A DNA stretch of 64,000 nucleotides from Salinibacillus xinjiangensis (GTDB taxonomy: Bacteria > Bacillota > Bacilli > Bacillales > Alkalibacillaceae), in NCBI RefSeq assembly GCF_009649735.1, contig NZ_WJNH01000001.1, positions 310,001 through 374,000 of the forward strand, given 5' to 3'. Below, piece by piece: positions 8,232 to 17,257 of the stretch; within the stretch, counting starts at the first letter, position 1; the number at the start of each line of letters is the position of its first letter. The notes below the pieces were generated by a model that was not told the DNA's origin, searched no databases, and saw only the letters and a program-made list of their open reading frames with translations. A program made the translations under genes and the position numbers.

Positions 8232-9582
8232 TGAATATCTTGCCTGGGTTTAATAGTCCTTGGGGATCATACAGTTGTTTGGTTTGTTTCATGATGTTTA
8301 GGGCGGTGCCGTGTTCTGCTTGCTGAAATTTTATTTTTCCTAGTCCTACGCCGTGTTCTCCAGTGCAAGTGCCACCTACTTCAATGGCGCGGACAGCAAG
8401 GGCTTCATTCGTGTACTCAGCTCTTTTTCGTTCTTCCTCACTATCACGGTCGAACACAACAAGCGTATGAAAGTTTCCATCGCCCACGTGACCCCATATT
8501 CCACCTTTTAATCCACTTTCATCAACGAGCTCTCTTGCATAATCAACCAGTTCCGGCAATCGCGATATCGGGACACAGACATCGGCACCCGTTACATCTG
8601 ATCCTTTCACATGGCTAAACGCATAGGTCAATTCATGTCTAGCTTTCCAAATTTCCTTTTGTTCAGTAGGGTTTTTAGCCGTATCCCAGTTGGAACAGCC
8701 TAGATCATTCATTAACTCTGCTATTAAGTCCACCTCGCCAATCACTGTATTTTTCGCACCCGCACATTCAATGAAAAGTGAATGTTTTTCAGGAAAATCA
8801 TAACCATTTTGTCGGTTCACCTCAGCAATACTCGGCGCATCAATCAATTCCATGCGCATGACTGGAACACCGCTGTGTAAAATATTTTGGGCCGCAACTG
8901 TGCACTGCTCAAGTGTCTCAAAGGTGCATCTTGCCATCATTGTATATTCAGGAATGCCGTGTAAGCGCAGCGTAATCTCTGTAATGATGCCAAGCGTGCC
9001 CTCTGAACCAGCAAATAATCCGGTTAAATGGTAGCCAGATGATGACTTTTTGGCTCGTGTGCCTGTATGAATCACAGAACCATCAGCTAAAACCACTTCC
9101 AAATCTAGCAGCTGGTCTCGCATGGAGCCATAGCGAACAGCAGTGGTTCCACTTGCATTCGTGGCGACCATTCCGCCAATACTTGCATCTGCTCCTGGGT
9201 CTATCGGAAACATGAGTCCTTCTCGGTTTATGATTTTATTAAGCTCTAATCTAGTCATTCCAGGCTGTAAGGTAACAGTCATATCTTCTGGGGAAAAATC
9301 AATCACTTTGTTCATCTGTTCAAAATTGATAGATATTCCCTTTTGAATGGGAATGGCTTGCCCCTCCAACCCAGATCCTGTCCCGAAAGCTGTAACGGGT
9401 ACATGATGAGTCCGCGCAACCTCCAAAATAGCTTCCACATCCTCACGATTTTCTGGAAAACAAACCACATCAGGTTCAACAGCCTGATGTGGAGATTCAT
9501 CATGACTACATTTGTATAAAGCACTTTCGCTTTGACTGACTTTATTGCTGCCAAGCTTGTTTTTGAGTTCTGGTATATACAT
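8221..9582 (-). CDS. FAD-linked oxidase, GlcD / D-lactate dehydrogenase type
   Basis: About 453 residues. The FAD-binding type 4 domain is clear: FGTGSGLEGQA (about 65), PGADASIGGMVATNASGT (about 125) and LFAGSEGTLGIITEITLRL (about 190). The C-terminal half has the FAD-oxidase C domain with GGIWGHVGDGNFHTLV and GTCTGEHGVGLGK. The family oxidises D-2-hydroxy acids such as D-lactate or glycolate. The ATG at 9582 follows AAGGGAG; a longer frame upstream to 9663 runs through a REP copy and is not used. The final Ser-Gly-Ser and stop come from the REP-A element at 8201. It is the last gene of the aminotransferase operon. Confidence 0.88.
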   Translation of the reverse strand: MYIPELKNKLGSNKVSQSESALYKCSHDESPHQAVEPDVVCFPENREDVEAILEVARTHHVPVTAFGTGSGLEGQAIPIQKGISINFEQMNKVIDFSPEDMTVTLQPGMTRLELNKIINREGLMFPIDPGADASIGGMVATNASGTTAVRYGSMRDQLLDLEVVLADGSVIHTGTRAKKSSSGYHLTGLFAGSEGTLGIITEITLRLHGIPEYTMMARCTFETLEQCTVAAQNILHSGVPVMRMELIDAPSIAEVNRQNGYDFPEKHSLFIECAGAKNTVIGEVDLIAELMNDLGCSNWDTAKNPTEQKEIWKARHELTYAFSHVKGSDVTGADVCVPISRLPELVDYARELVDESGLKGGIWGHVGDGNFHTLVVFDRDSEEERKRAEYTNEALAVRAIEVGGTCTGEHGVGLGKIKFQQAEHGTALNIMKQTKQLYDPQGLLNPGKIFSGS

Positions 9583-9606
9583 GAAATCTCCCTTTCTGTA
9601 CAGGTA

Positions 9607-9637
9607 GTGGGACGAGGGACCTGTCCCTGTGACCCAC
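9607..9637. repeat. REP-A copy
   Basis: GTGGGACGAGGGACCTGTCC continuing to GTGACCCAC, nearly identical to 8201-8231 and in the same direction. Located between the YjiH-like gene and the FAD oxidase gene. Confidence 0.9.
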
Positions 9638-9644
9638 CCCCATC

Positions 9645-9671
9645 TGGGACGAGGTGTCCCCACCGACCCGG
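9645..9671. repeat. Partial REP-A copy
   Basis: TGGGACGAGGTGTCCCCACC and the following GACCCGG: a shortened, diverged REP-A 8 bp after the full copy. It abuts the stop codon of the YjiH-like gene. Confidence 0.65.
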
Positions 9672-11048
9672 TTAGTAGATGATGTGTGCGATTAGTGCGA
9701 TGATGGGTAGTGAGATTATGGTACGTTCGACGAATACGAGAAATAGGTGCCAGATGTTGATTGGGATTTTGGAAATGATGAGGAGTGTCCCCATTTCCGT
9801 TAGATAAATCACCTGTACTAATGATAAGGCTCCTAGAATGAAACGTGTGATTTCAGCTTCGATTCCTGATGCCAATACAGCAGGCATGAACATATCAATA
9901 AAGCCCACGATGGTTGCTGGCGCGGCCTGTACAGCTTCTGGAATTTGCATTAGCTGTAAAAGGGGCACAATTGGCTTAGACAGAAATTGAAAAACAGTCG
10001 TGTATTCCGCAATAACGAGTGCAATGGTCCCAATGGCCATTACTTGAGGAATCAACACAAAGGCAATACCGAGAAAAATATTACTCCCTTGTTTGATCTG
10101 ATTCTTTAAACTCCCTGCACTTTTAGCACGTTCAATCGCCTGTTGTAATCCCCATTTAAACTTGGACGTGTGGGTTGGTATTTTTTCACGAAATTTATTT
10201 TCCTTGAGGTACGTATCTGAAACCCTGGAAATCGGAGGGATTCTTGGAATAATAACTGCACTCACTATCCCCGCAATGACTACAGACAAATAAAATAGCG
10301 GAAACATGTGGTCAACCCCAAGCATGCCTGCAATGACTAGACAAAATGGTAGTGACACCGTTGAAAAACAGGTGGCAATAGCTGCTGCCTCCCGTCCAGT
10401 GTAGAAACCGTCCTGATACTGTTCACGCGTCACCACAACCCCAACATTTACATTTCCAATCCATGAAGCAAGTAAGTCAATAGTTGACCGACCCGGTAAG
10501 GTGAACAAAGGCTTAGTAACACCTCTAAGTAAGGTCCCAAAAAACTCCATAACCCCAAAGTTAATCAAGTAAGGCATCAAAAATGAGGCTACAAAAAACC
10601 AAACAATGAGGCTTGTCAGCAATCCAAACATGACTTGTCCAGTTAGTTCCGATCTGATGATATCAAAACCAGTGTTATAAAATGTCATAATAGAAAAAAT
10701 AGTACCGATAACACGAGTCAGCATCCAAAACAAATTGACATCAAACAAGGACGTCATCAAGCTAGAATTTTGAATAAATGATGGCTTAAACAACGATGCG
10801 CTCACCGTAAATATAGTAGAAATAATCATTGTGATGGTCACAATCGCTGGTAACCAAGCACTTAATGTTTCAATTAAATATTCGGTGATAACACCAAGTG
10901 GGATGTTAAAGCTCCCACTTCCATCTAAAATCGGAAAAAGAAAAATAAATACGCCAAATAATGAGGGGATGACAAACTTTATGAGTCCTCTAAGGTCAAT
11001 CCCCTCCTGAACCGGAATGTCGCTTTTGGTTTCCACTACATTTTTCAA
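9672..11048 (-). CDS. YjiH-family membrane protein (nucleoside-recognition/Gate domain)
   Basis: About 458 residues with ten or more membrane segments. The two Gate-like halves (around residues 45-190 and 300-450) with LPGRSTIDLLASWIGNVNVG near 190 fit the YjiH family of inner-membrane proteins, whose transport substrate is unproven. TTG at 11048 has GGGAGG 8 bases upstream; TTG at 11054 is too close to it. It lies 20 bp behind the aminotransferase gene and before an FAD oxidase, so it may carry the substrate or product of that pathway; this is inference from position. Confidence 0.8.
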   Translation of the reverse strand: MKNVVETKSDIPVQEGIDLRGLIKFVIPSLFGVFIFLFPILDGSGSFNIPLGVITEYLIETLSAWLPAIVTITMIISTIFTVSASLFKPSFIQNSSLMTSLFDVNLFWMLTRVIGTIFSIMTFYNTGFDIIRSELTGQVMFGLLTSLIVWFFVASFLMPYLINFGVMEFFGTLLRGVTKPLFTLPGRSTIDLLASWIGNVNVGVVVTREQYQDGFYTGREAAAIATCFSTVSLPFCLVIAGMLGVDHMFPLFYLSVVIAGIVSAVIIPRIPPISRVSDTYLKENKFREKIPTHTSKFKWGLQQAIERAKSAGSLKNQIKQGSNIFLGIAFVLIPQVMAIGTIALVIAEYTTVFQFLSKPIVPLLQLMQIPEAVQAAPATIVGFIDMFMPAVLASGIEAEITRFILGALSLVQVIYLTEMGTLLIISKIPINIWHLFLVFVERTIISLPIIALIAHIIY

Positions 11049-11067
11049 GCACAAGACCTCCCAAATA

Positions 11068-12378
11068 TTATTTTTTAACTTCTGCTAACACTTCATCCAA
11101 AACATCTAAACCATGATCAATTTGCTCTTTCGTTACGGATAATGGTGGAATCATACGAATAACTTCCCCCGCGTTCCCACATAGGTAAAAAAGAACTCCC
11201 TTTTCCAAGCAACGATTTAACACATCCATAACCAAATCTCCATCAGGTTCGCCTGTTTCGAGATTTTTTAGCGAAATTCCAATCATGAGACCAACACCAC
11301 GGATATCATCGATTACAGGATATTTTTCCTTAAATGGTGCTAGCCGCTCAAGTGCATACTCTCCCATTTTGCGTGAATTCTCCAGAAGACTTTCTTCCTT
11401 GATGACATCCAACGAGGCTCTTGCAGCAGCACAAGCAATCGGATTTCCGCCAAAGGTTGTACCGTGAGACCCAAGCGGCCACTGGGACATTAATTCTTTT
11501 GACGCAACCGTTGCACTTAGTGGCAGACCAGCTGCAATTCCCTTTGCAATCGCCATGATATCGGGTTTCACATCAAAGGTTTGGGCTGCAAACCACTCTC
11601 CAGTTCGACCAAAGCCAGTTTGCACTTCATCAAAAATCAGAAGAATGCCGTGCCTATCACAGATTTCTCTAACCTTTTTCAGCCAAGACTTCGGAGGAAT
11701 AATATAGCCGCCCTCACCCATAATAGGCTCAAGAATCATGCAAGCGACTTCTTCAGCATCTACTTTATGTTTAAATAACTCCTCAACATCCTTCTCTAAT
11801 TTTTCTGGGAAAAACGCCTCAGGATCAACTCCATCTGGGCAATAGTCCGGATGCGCATATGGAAGCTGATAGGTAAGCCATGACGGCTGCTGATATTTTC
11901 GGTACTTACTTTTTGAAGTCGAAACACTCAATGACCCCATCGAACGACCGTGAAAACAGCCGGTAAAAGAAACGACATATGGGCGCTTGGTCACGTGTTT
12001 GGCAAGCTTCAAACCACCTTCAATCGCCTCGGTTCCACTATTCGCGAAGAAAAAGTTATCCAGTTTCGGCGGAAGGATTTCCTGTAGCTCCTCAGCCAAT
12101 TTCATAATAGATTCATAGATAATAACCCCGGATGGCCCGTGTACCAAATGGTCTGCACTATCTTTGATTGCCTCCACAACTTTTGGATGACGATGCCCAA
12201 CATTTTCAACTGCAATCCCTGATGTGAAATCCAGATATTTCGTTCCATCAACACCGTAGTAAAAACATCCCTCAGCCTTCACCACCGGCAGATTTGGATG
12301 ATCCTTTGCCATACTAGGTGCTAAAAAATTTCCGATTGAGTCTACTAGTTTCACCCAATTTTGTTCTGCCTTCACCAT
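11068..12378 (-). CDS. gabT: Class III aminotransferase, 4-aminobutyrate type
   Basis: 436 residues, normal length for GABA/ornithine-type fold I aminotransferases. Visible landmarks: [18 protein letters not shown] (about 108), the pyridoxal phosphate segment [12 protein letters not shown] (about 243) and the lysine loop [15 protein letters not shown] (about 270), followed by [14 protein letters not shown]. The family transfers the amino group of GABA or another omega-amino acid to 2-oxoglutarate. The symbol gabT is a family-level choice; a different omega-amino acid is possible. It is the first intact gene of a three-gene operon, and the remnant of a sigma-54-type activator lies just upstream, a common arrangement for gab operons. 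Confidence 0.82.
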   Translation of the reverse strand: MVKAEQNWVKLVDSIGNFLAPSMAKDHPNLPVVKAEGCFYYGVDGTKYLDFTSGIAVENVGHRHPKVVEAIKDSADHLVHGPSGVIIYESIMKLAEELQEILPPKLDNFFFANSGTEAIEGGLKLAKHVTKRPYVVSFTGCFHGRSMGSLSVSTSKSKYRKYQQPSWLTYQLPYAHPDYCPDGVDPEAFFPEKLEKDVEELFKHKVDAEEVACMILEPIMGEGGYIIPPKSWLKKVREICDRHGILLIFDEVQTGFGRTGEWFAAQTFDVKPDIMAIAKGIAAGLPLSATVASKELMSQWPLGSHGTTFGGNPIACAAARASLDVIKEESLLENSRKMGEYALERLAPFKEKYPVIDDIRGVGLMIGISLKNLETGEPDGDLVMDVLNRCLEKGVLFYLCGNAGEVIRMIPPLSVTKEQIDHGLDVLDEVLAEVKK

Positions 12379-12396
12379 TTTGAACTCTCCTTTATG

Positions 12397-12713
12397 CTAG
12401 ATTGAATACTTTTTCATTTTTCTGACCACAGATGGTTGACTAATTCCTAATGCCTGGGCCATTTCTGTCGTTGTTTTATATTGCTGGCGTGCACGGCACG
12501 GGTTAAGACACGTTTTTCCACATTTTCCAAAATTTTCGTTAATGATCCCCCTTCAAATGCCAGTGAGTTTAATTCAGAATCTTGCTTACGATATTCTACT
12601 GGAAGGTCATCTACTGTAATAACATTCGACCCAGACTGAACCACCAATCTTTCCATGACATTATTCACTTCTAAATAATTTCCGCTCCACTCCATATGTA
12701 GCTTCATGGACAA
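12397..12713 (-). pseudogene. Remnant of a sigma-54-dependent regulator (C-terminal AAA end plus HTH)
   Basis: Only the end of an NtrC-type activator remains. MEWSGNYLEVNNVMERLVV is a mutated form of the usual WPGNVRELENVIERL motif, followed by ITVDDLPVEY. The reading then breaks: after ASNIK, a one-base loss in an A-run near 12471 shifts the frame, and the other frame continues as TTTEMAQALGISQPSVVRKM, the TyrR-like helix-turn-helix, ending at TAG 12397-12399. The PAS and Walker parts are absent upstream. It sits directly before gabT, so it was probably the operon's activator. Confidence 0.8.
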
Positions 12714-12816
12714 TCAAAACCCCTTTTATTCATGTAATTCTTATTATTCAAAATTGAATACCTAATGTATTAATATACATAATAACTTATACCATATACA
12801 AAAACAACAACAAATT

Positions 12817-12845
12817 TGGGACAGGGGGACAGGTACATTGTCCCT
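12817..12845. repeat. Diverged REP-A copy
   Basis: TGGGACAGGGGGACAGGTAC continuing to ATTGTCCCT: dyad arms GGGAC/GTCCC kept, spacer altered. Confidence 0.65.
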
Positions 12846-12893
12846 ATTGTTAATACGCTAGACGCCCCCTTATAAACTTCAAGATTTTTTGCA

Positions 12894-12937
12894 TAAAAAA
12901 AGTAGTAGTTCTCCCAAATTGTGAACTACTACTTTTA
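12894..12937. terminator. Bidirectional terminator
   Basis: AGTAGTAGTTC and GAACTACTACT form an 11-bp stem flanked by an A-run and a T-run, able to work on either strand. Confidence 0.8.
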
Positions 12938-12976
12938 CTAATTATTCTAGGGTATTAATCACTTCCCTATAGCCGA

Positions 12977-13007
12977 CTGGGACAAGGGACCTGTCCCTCC
13001 GACCCGG
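12977..13007. repeat. REP-A copy
   Basis: CTGGGACAAGGGACCTGTCC then CTCCGACCCGG; 10 bp before a REP-B copy, so the two repeat families are adjacent here. Confidence 0.85.
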
Positions 13008-13017
13008 TCTAGGATAT

Positions 13018-13047
13018 TCGACAAAATACGGGCGGTGACAGGCACCC
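13018..13047 (+). repeat. REP-B copy
   Basis: TCGACAAAATACGGGCGGTG followed by ACAGGCACCC. The end GGTG-ACAGG-CACC can form a small hairpin. The same 30-base pattern recurs at 14861, 15726, 21525 and 26351. Confidence 0.9.
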
Positions 13048-13077
13048 GCTCTTGATAGGTACCACATTCAAATCCGT

Positions 13078-13878
13078 TTATCCTTCTTCAAACACGTTTA
13101 CAACCTCTCCACTTTGTGAATCCACATGTACTACAAGCCGCTTCCCTGTCAATCCTGGATTGTCCATCGAGAAATCCTTCGTATGAAACATCACAGCCCA
13201 TATGTTGTCCGCTATAAAGTGGTCCTCTTCCACCACCCCAATGTCCTCGTTTTCTGTCAACCAGCCCTTGACCTCAGCATGCCCCTTTGCAGCAGATACT
13301 GCGTCTTTCTTAGATATGATGTCGGGAGCTGTACCTTGCACCATTACAGATTCCTTAATATAAAGGTTTTCTCCCTCTTCCGTCTGAAATGAAAGGGAAA
13401 TCTCATATTCACCCTCTGGTGCATCTGTTTCTGTTGATTGGTTAATCCTAACGCGTGGCTCAAAAGCACTCGTTATAGTAAACTTTTCGCCCGGCCTAAA
13501 TTCCTCAATATCATTTGGGTCATAAATATCTTGACAGCTTTCTGCTTTCGAATTGTTAATCAAATGCACACTACCATCCTTGGCAGCCCCACTAATCACA
13601 AAAGGAATACCACAACGCCCGTTATAATGAAGAGTTTGCCCGGATTCGTTCTTGAGTGTTGCCTCTACCTTGAGGCGGTCACCAGGTTGAAGCTCCACAT
13701 CTGAAAATTGGGCGGTTAACTGAAGACCGTTCTGTATTTCTTCCATTTGTTTTGGTGTTGGGGGCTCTGCGTTAACAGGTGTTTGTGAGAATAAGTTCGT
13801 ATAAATTATAAACGCGACAACTCCTAACAATGCAGTCGCCCCAAGTATACTAAATGATTTCAATCTTGCGTCACGCAC
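13078..13878 (-). CDS. Membrane-anchored BsuPI-like protein
   Basis: About 266 residues. One N-terminal membrane anchor or signal segment (ILGATALLGVVAFIIYTNLF), then an extracytoplasmic part. Residues 45-175 look like a BsuPI-type beta domain (ELQPGDRLKVEATLKNESGQ, later EFRPGEKFTITSAFE and GEYEISLSF), a fold named after an intracellular proteinase inhibitor but found in many secreted proteins. The last 80 residues resemble a PepSY-like segment (SAAKGHAEVKGW, VVHVDSQSGEVV). GTG at 13878 is preferred to TTG at 13893 because GAGGGGG precedes it by 6 bases. Function unknown. Confidence 0.75.
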   Translation of the reverse strand: MRDARLKSFSILGATALLGVVAFIIYTNLFSQTPVNAEPPTPKQMEEIQNGLQLTAQFSDVELQPGDRLKVEATLKNESGQTLHYNGRCGIPFVISGAAKDGSVHLINNSKAESCQDIYDPNDIEEFRPGEKFTITSAFEPRVRINQSTETDAPEGEYEISLSFQTEEGENLYIKESVMVQGTAPDIISKKDAVSAAKGHAEVKGWLTENEDIGVVEEDHFIADNIWAVMFHTKDFSMDNPGLTGKRLVVHVDSQSGEVVNVFEEG

Positions 13879-14068
13879 CCTAATCCCCCTCAAAGGTTAT
13901 TTATGTAGTTAGTCGTTTTAGTTGATGATTTGTTTCAGTATCCTTCATTTATTTTTTATCAAAATAAAAGAGTGTGCATGGCTAAGCGGAACTAATTGTA
14001 CACCACTCCAACACTTGTATATCAACCCCTATGCCTCTCAATAAATTTTACAAAAATCGGCTTCTTTT

Positions 14069-14626
14069 CTATAACAGACCCTTATTAACAAGTGATTCCC
14101 TATAATCTATTTTTATCTCTCCCTCAACCATAGCATAACTGTCCATCAGCACCTCTAAGTTCATATACGGTGGAACCCTAAGCTGATGATTTCTATAATA
14201 ACGAAAGCTGCTCCATCTATATTTCTCCGGGGCACCAACCATTTTCGCCTCCACCGGATTTAAATGTATGTATCGACTTACCTCAATCATATCTTCAGGA
14301 GTTCGTAGTACCTTGTCAAAAAACCGTTTTTCATAAACGTGCCCGGTGAAATTATGTTTGGAATTAAAATAATTCGCATGTCGCTTATTAATCAGTGCCA
14401 TAATTTTTGAAATGGGGATTTCCTGTGATCGTAGTTGTAGATGGATGTGGTTACTCATGAGGCAATAGGCGGCAATCTCAAACGGGTATTGTTGATAAAC
14501 CTTTTCAAGGATATACAAATAAACAAGAAAATCCTCCCGATCATAAAATAATAGTTCCCGTCGATTTCCGCGGCAAACAATATGATAAAAGGCGTCAGGT
14601 TCCCAAATTCTCTTCTTTCTGCCCAT
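14069..14626 (-). CDS. REP-associated tyrosine transposase (RAYT 2)
   Basis: 185 residues. MGRKKRIWEPDAFYHIVCRG is the conserved N-terminal strand, LMSNHIHLQL holds the HUH metal ligands, and GHVYEKRFFDKV and SRYIHLNPVEAKMV match the later RAYT blocks; a tyrosine suitable for catalysis lies in this second part. RAYTs are domesticated relatives of IS200 transposases linked to spread of REP hairpins. It differs clearly from the RAYT at 7237. A REP-B copy lies 235 bp upstream of its start. Start ATG has a GGAGTGA site. Confidence 0.85.
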   Translation of the reverse strand: MGRKKRIWEPDAFYHIVCRGNRRELLFYDREDFLVYLYILEKVYQQYPFEIAAYCLMSNHIHLQLRSQEIPISKIMALINKRHANYFNSKHNFTGHVYEKRFFDKVLRTPEDMIEVSRYIHLNPVEAKMVGAPEKYRWSSFRYYRNHQLRVPPYMNLEVLMDSYAMVEGEIKIDYRESLVNKGLL

Positions 14627-14860
14627 ATCTTCACTCCATTATTGTAGACTTAGATATATTATAATCGTCCACAGAATTAATGTCATAGTAGGTAGAAATT
14701 CGTTACTACTTATAATTACGGGATAAAATGGAGAAATAAATAGATATAAAAGTGAATTTCACATTGGGTTATGAATTCAAAAGTTGAAAATGGTGAAATT
14801 TTTTCCGATCTTAACTTTAGCCTCAAAATAAAGAAGCGTACGAAACACTCTCCCTCACTT
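14627..14860. other. Intergenic space upstream of RAYT 2
   Basis: AT-rich, no coding potential or strong dyad seen. Confidence 0.4.
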
Positions 14861-14890
14861 TTCGACAAAACCCGGGGCGTGACAGGCACT
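14861..14890 (+). repeat. REP-B copy
   Basis: TTCGACAAAACCCGGGGCGT followed by GACAGGCACT. Nearly the same as 15726-15755. Confidence 0.9.
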
Positions 14891-14921
14891 TCACAAACAG
14901 GCTACCACCATTAATTTCCAC

Positions 14922-14960
14922 AAAAAACGACTTGGATTCTTTAAACCTAAGCCATTTTTT
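14922..14960 (-). terminator. Probable terminator of the DsbA-like gene
   Basis: Short imperfect stem (CTTGG/CCTAAG) bounded by T-runs on both strands, just past the stop of the DsbA-like gene. Confidence 0.45.
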
Positions 14961-14980
14961 GCGGTATCAGCATTTAGCTA

Positions 14981-15580
14981 TCATGAATTGAACAGTTCTT
15001 CCTCTATGATTTGTTCTAATTCATCCTTATAACGAACACCTTGAACGACTGTTTCACCAATCATAAAGGTTGGCACAGCCTGTATATCTGCCTCTGTATA
15101 AGCAAGTTGTAACGCCTTTTGATGTTCCTCTTTGTACTTTCTTGTTTGTAATGCGTCACGATATTCTCGTTTATTTAGACCCAATTCACCAGCTAAGCCT
15201 GTTAGCACCTCTATGTCCCCTATATTCTGTTCTTCCTGGAAAAAGGCCTTTAATACGCGATGATTATAATCATTCCCTTTCCCTTTTTCTTTGGCGTACT
15301 GATATCCTTCAAAGGCTAGATGAGTGTAGGGTTGCGGGGAAACTCTTGGCAACACGATGTTTACCCCAAACTGTTCTGCCATCGGATACACATAATTTTT
15401 CCATGTGGTTTGGAGATAATCCCCCTCAGGCTTTAACGTTTCATTTGGATATGGACGTAATTCAAATGGCATCCATTCTACTTCCACATCTTTTCCTTGA
15501 ATCGCCTCATGAAGCGGAGCCTCCGCTATGAAACAGAATGGTCATACGTAATCAGAGTAGATTTTGATTTTAATGGGCAT
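14981..15580 (-). CDS. DsbA-family (FrnE-like) thiol oxidoreductase with in-frame UGA at the first catalytic Cys
   Basis: About 199 codons from ATG at 15580 (AAGGAGG upstream) to the stop at 14981. The translation begins MPIKIKIYSDYV, then UGA (15542-15544), then PFCFIAEAPL. In relatives this point reads CPFC or CPWC, so the UGA replaces the nucleophilic cysteine exactly; the second cysteine, the cis-Pro loop VPTFMIGETVVQGVR and the helical insert are intact. A conventional gene caller would start at GTG 15487, which lacks the whole active site and cannot be functional. Either this is a nonsense mutation or the codon is read as selenocysteine: a hairpin (15508-15530) lies at the right distance. 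Nothing else in the window supports selenium use, so the broken-gene reading is the default. Confidence 0.8.
15508..15530 (-). promoter_or_regulatory. Hairpin 20 bases after the UGA, bSECIS-like candidate
   Basis: On the gene strand, CAT-AGCGGA then loop GGC then TCCGCT and, after a two-base bulge, ATG. The loop starts 20 bases after the UGA and begins with G, matching general descriptions of bacterial SECIS hairpins. It can also be a chance result of the codons for Ala-Glu-Ala-Pro-Leu. Confidence 0.35.
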
Positions 15581-15664
15581 GGTTAATCCTCCTTACTTTA
15601 TTACTATTATTGTCCTTAAGCATATCTTTATATGAATTAGTCAAACAAATGCAGATTATATCAA

Positions 15665-15696
15665 AACTCCCAACAGAGCGTTCTCTATTGGGAGTT
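15665..15696. terminator. Hairpin between ugd and the DsbA-like gene
   Basis: AACTCCCAA and TTGGGAGTT, 9-bp stem, 14-base loop; on the minus strand followed by TTTTGAT. Weak terminator or promoter-proximal dyad. Confidence 0.5.
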
Positions 15697-15725
15697 AATA
15701 CATTACTATTATTATATGACATAAC

Positions 15726-15755
15726 CTGACAAAACCCGGGGCGTGACAGGCACCC
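15726..15755 (+). repeat. REP-B copy
   Basis: CTGACAAAACCCGGGGCGTG followed by ACAGGCACCC. Lies just beyond the ugd terminator. Confidence 0.9.
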
Positions 15756-15762
15756 CTGTTGT

Positions 15763-15799
15763 GGAAAAAAGCCTTACTGAAAATGTCACTAAGGCCTTT
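15763..15799 (-). terminator. ugd terminator
   Basis: On the minus strand GCCTTA, a 13-base loop, TAAGGC, then TTTTTTCC. Confidence 0.75.
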
Positions 15800-15806
15800 G
15801 ATTTTA

Positions 15807-16973
15807 TTAATCACGTTTAAATATATCCCTAGTATAAACCTTATCCTCCACATCAATAATCCCTTTTTCTAACCTGTTTGAAACGATTATATCAGTGATT
15901 TGCTTGAACTCATTCAGATCATGAACAACTTCACACCCTTGAAACTCATCACCCTCTAATACTGGCTCATAAATCACAATTTTCACACGAACTTTCTTGA
16001 GACGTTCCATCACACCTTGGATGGCAGATGCACGGAAGTTATCGGAATTAGTTTTCATGATTAGGCGGTAAATCCCAACAGTATTTGGTTTTTTCTCGAT
16101 AATTTGGTTCGCGATATGGTCTTTACGTGTATCATTCGCCTCAACAACTGCACTGATTATGTTGTTTGGTACACCATCAAAATTTGCCCCCAACTGCTTA
16201 GTATCTTTTGGTAAACAGTAACCACCATATCCAAAAGAAGGATTGTTATAGTGGTTACCAATTCTTGGATCTAGACCGACGCCCTCAATCATCTCTTTAG
16301 TATTTAATCGGTTTATTTCCGCATATGTATCTAATTCGTTAAAGAAAGCAACACGCATGGCTAGATAAGTATTTGAAAATAATTTAACTGCCTCTGCCTC
16401 TGTCGAATTGGTGTATAAAATCGGAATTTCTTCTCTAATTGCCCCCTTTACTAACAACTCGGCAAATTTCTTTGCTCGATCAGACTTTTCCCCTACTATG
16501 ATTCTAGATGGGTAAAGGTTATCATATAACGCTTTACCCTCCCTAAGAAATTCTGGGGAAAAAACAATATTGTCAGTTCGAAATTTCTTTTTAATTTCTT
16601 TTGTATAACCTACCGGGACAGTGGACCTTATAATCATAACAGCATTTGAATTAATACCTAACACCTGATCAATCACTATTTCTACCGTTTTTGTATCAAA
16701 ATAATTTTGTTCAGAATTATAGTCAGTAGGAGTTGCAATAATGATAAGCTCTGCATTTTGAAAAGCTTCCAATGGATCCGTAGTAGCTACTAAATCTAAA
16801 TCCTTTCTAGTCATAAATTCTGCTATTTCGGTATCAACAATCGGGGATTGTTTATTATTAATAAGATCAACCTTTTCTTGATTGATATCATAAGCAACTA
16901 CCTTATTATGTTGAGCGAGTAAAATGGCGTTTGATAAACCTACATAGCCGGTACCAGCAAATGCAATTTTCAT
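15807..16973 (-). CDS. ugd: UDP-glucose 6-dehydrogenase
   Basis: 388 residues from ATG 16973, exactly the size of the Escherichia coli Ugd type and very similar to it throughout. N-terminal Rossmann [20 protein letters not shown], substrate-binding [20 protein letters not shown] (about 140-160), catalytic cysteine in [15 protein letters not shown] (about 253) and C-terminal UDP-binding [16 protein letters not shown]. It oxidises UDP-glucose to UDP-glucuronate with two NAD+, for surface polysaccharide or teichuronic acid synthesis. An 18-residue upstream extension is discarded because AAGGAAG lies 8 bases before this ATG. Stand-alone gene; no glycosyltransferases nearby, which is unusual for this enzyme. 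Confidence 0.93.
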   Translation of the reverse strand: MKIAFAGTGYVGLSNAILLAQHNKVVAYDINQEKVDLINNKQSPIVDTEIAEFMTRKDLDLVATTDPLEAFQNAELIIIATPTDYNSEQNYFDTKTVEIVIDQVLGINSNAVMIIRSTVPVGYTKEIKKKFRTDNIVFSPEFLREGKALYDNLYPSRIIVGEKSDRAKKFAELLVKGAIREEIPILYTNSTEAEAVKLFSNTYLAMRVAFFNELDTYAEINRLNTKEMIEGVGLDPRIGNHYNNPSFGYGGYCLPKDTKQLGANFDGVPNNIISAVVEANDTRKDHIANQIIEKKPNTVGIYRLIMKTNSDNFRASAIQGVMERLKKVRVKIVIYEPVLEGDEFQGCEVVHDLNEFKQITDIIVSNRLEKGIIDVEDKVYTRDIFKRD

Positions 16974-17257
16974 TGTTTGCACTTCCTTTTTAGTAGATTC
17001 ATAAATTTCAACATATCGGATAATCACAATATTAACCTCGCAAAGAATATAACATGTTCATTTGTAAATTACAGTAGGTATAATATTAAGTTTTCTTAAA
17101 TACCCTTTCACAAAGAAATGAATTTTTATTACCTATTTTCACTTGATTTACCCTTAATACAAAAGGCATCCTCATATAAAATAACCACCACAAAAATAAG
17201 AGGAATTAAACTAATACAAAAAATACTTCTGTCGCCAAATATCAGCGAAGGAAGTAG

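Noticed and set aside
9583..9663. N-terminal extension of the FAD oxidase
   Set aside because: Coded by a REP-A copy and lacks a ribosome site; family N-terminus matches MYIPELKNKL at 9582.
7237..14626. A complete IS200/IS605 insertion sequence
   Set aside because: The two transposases belong to the RAYT branch, no tnpB is present, and no end structure apart from REP hairpins was seen.
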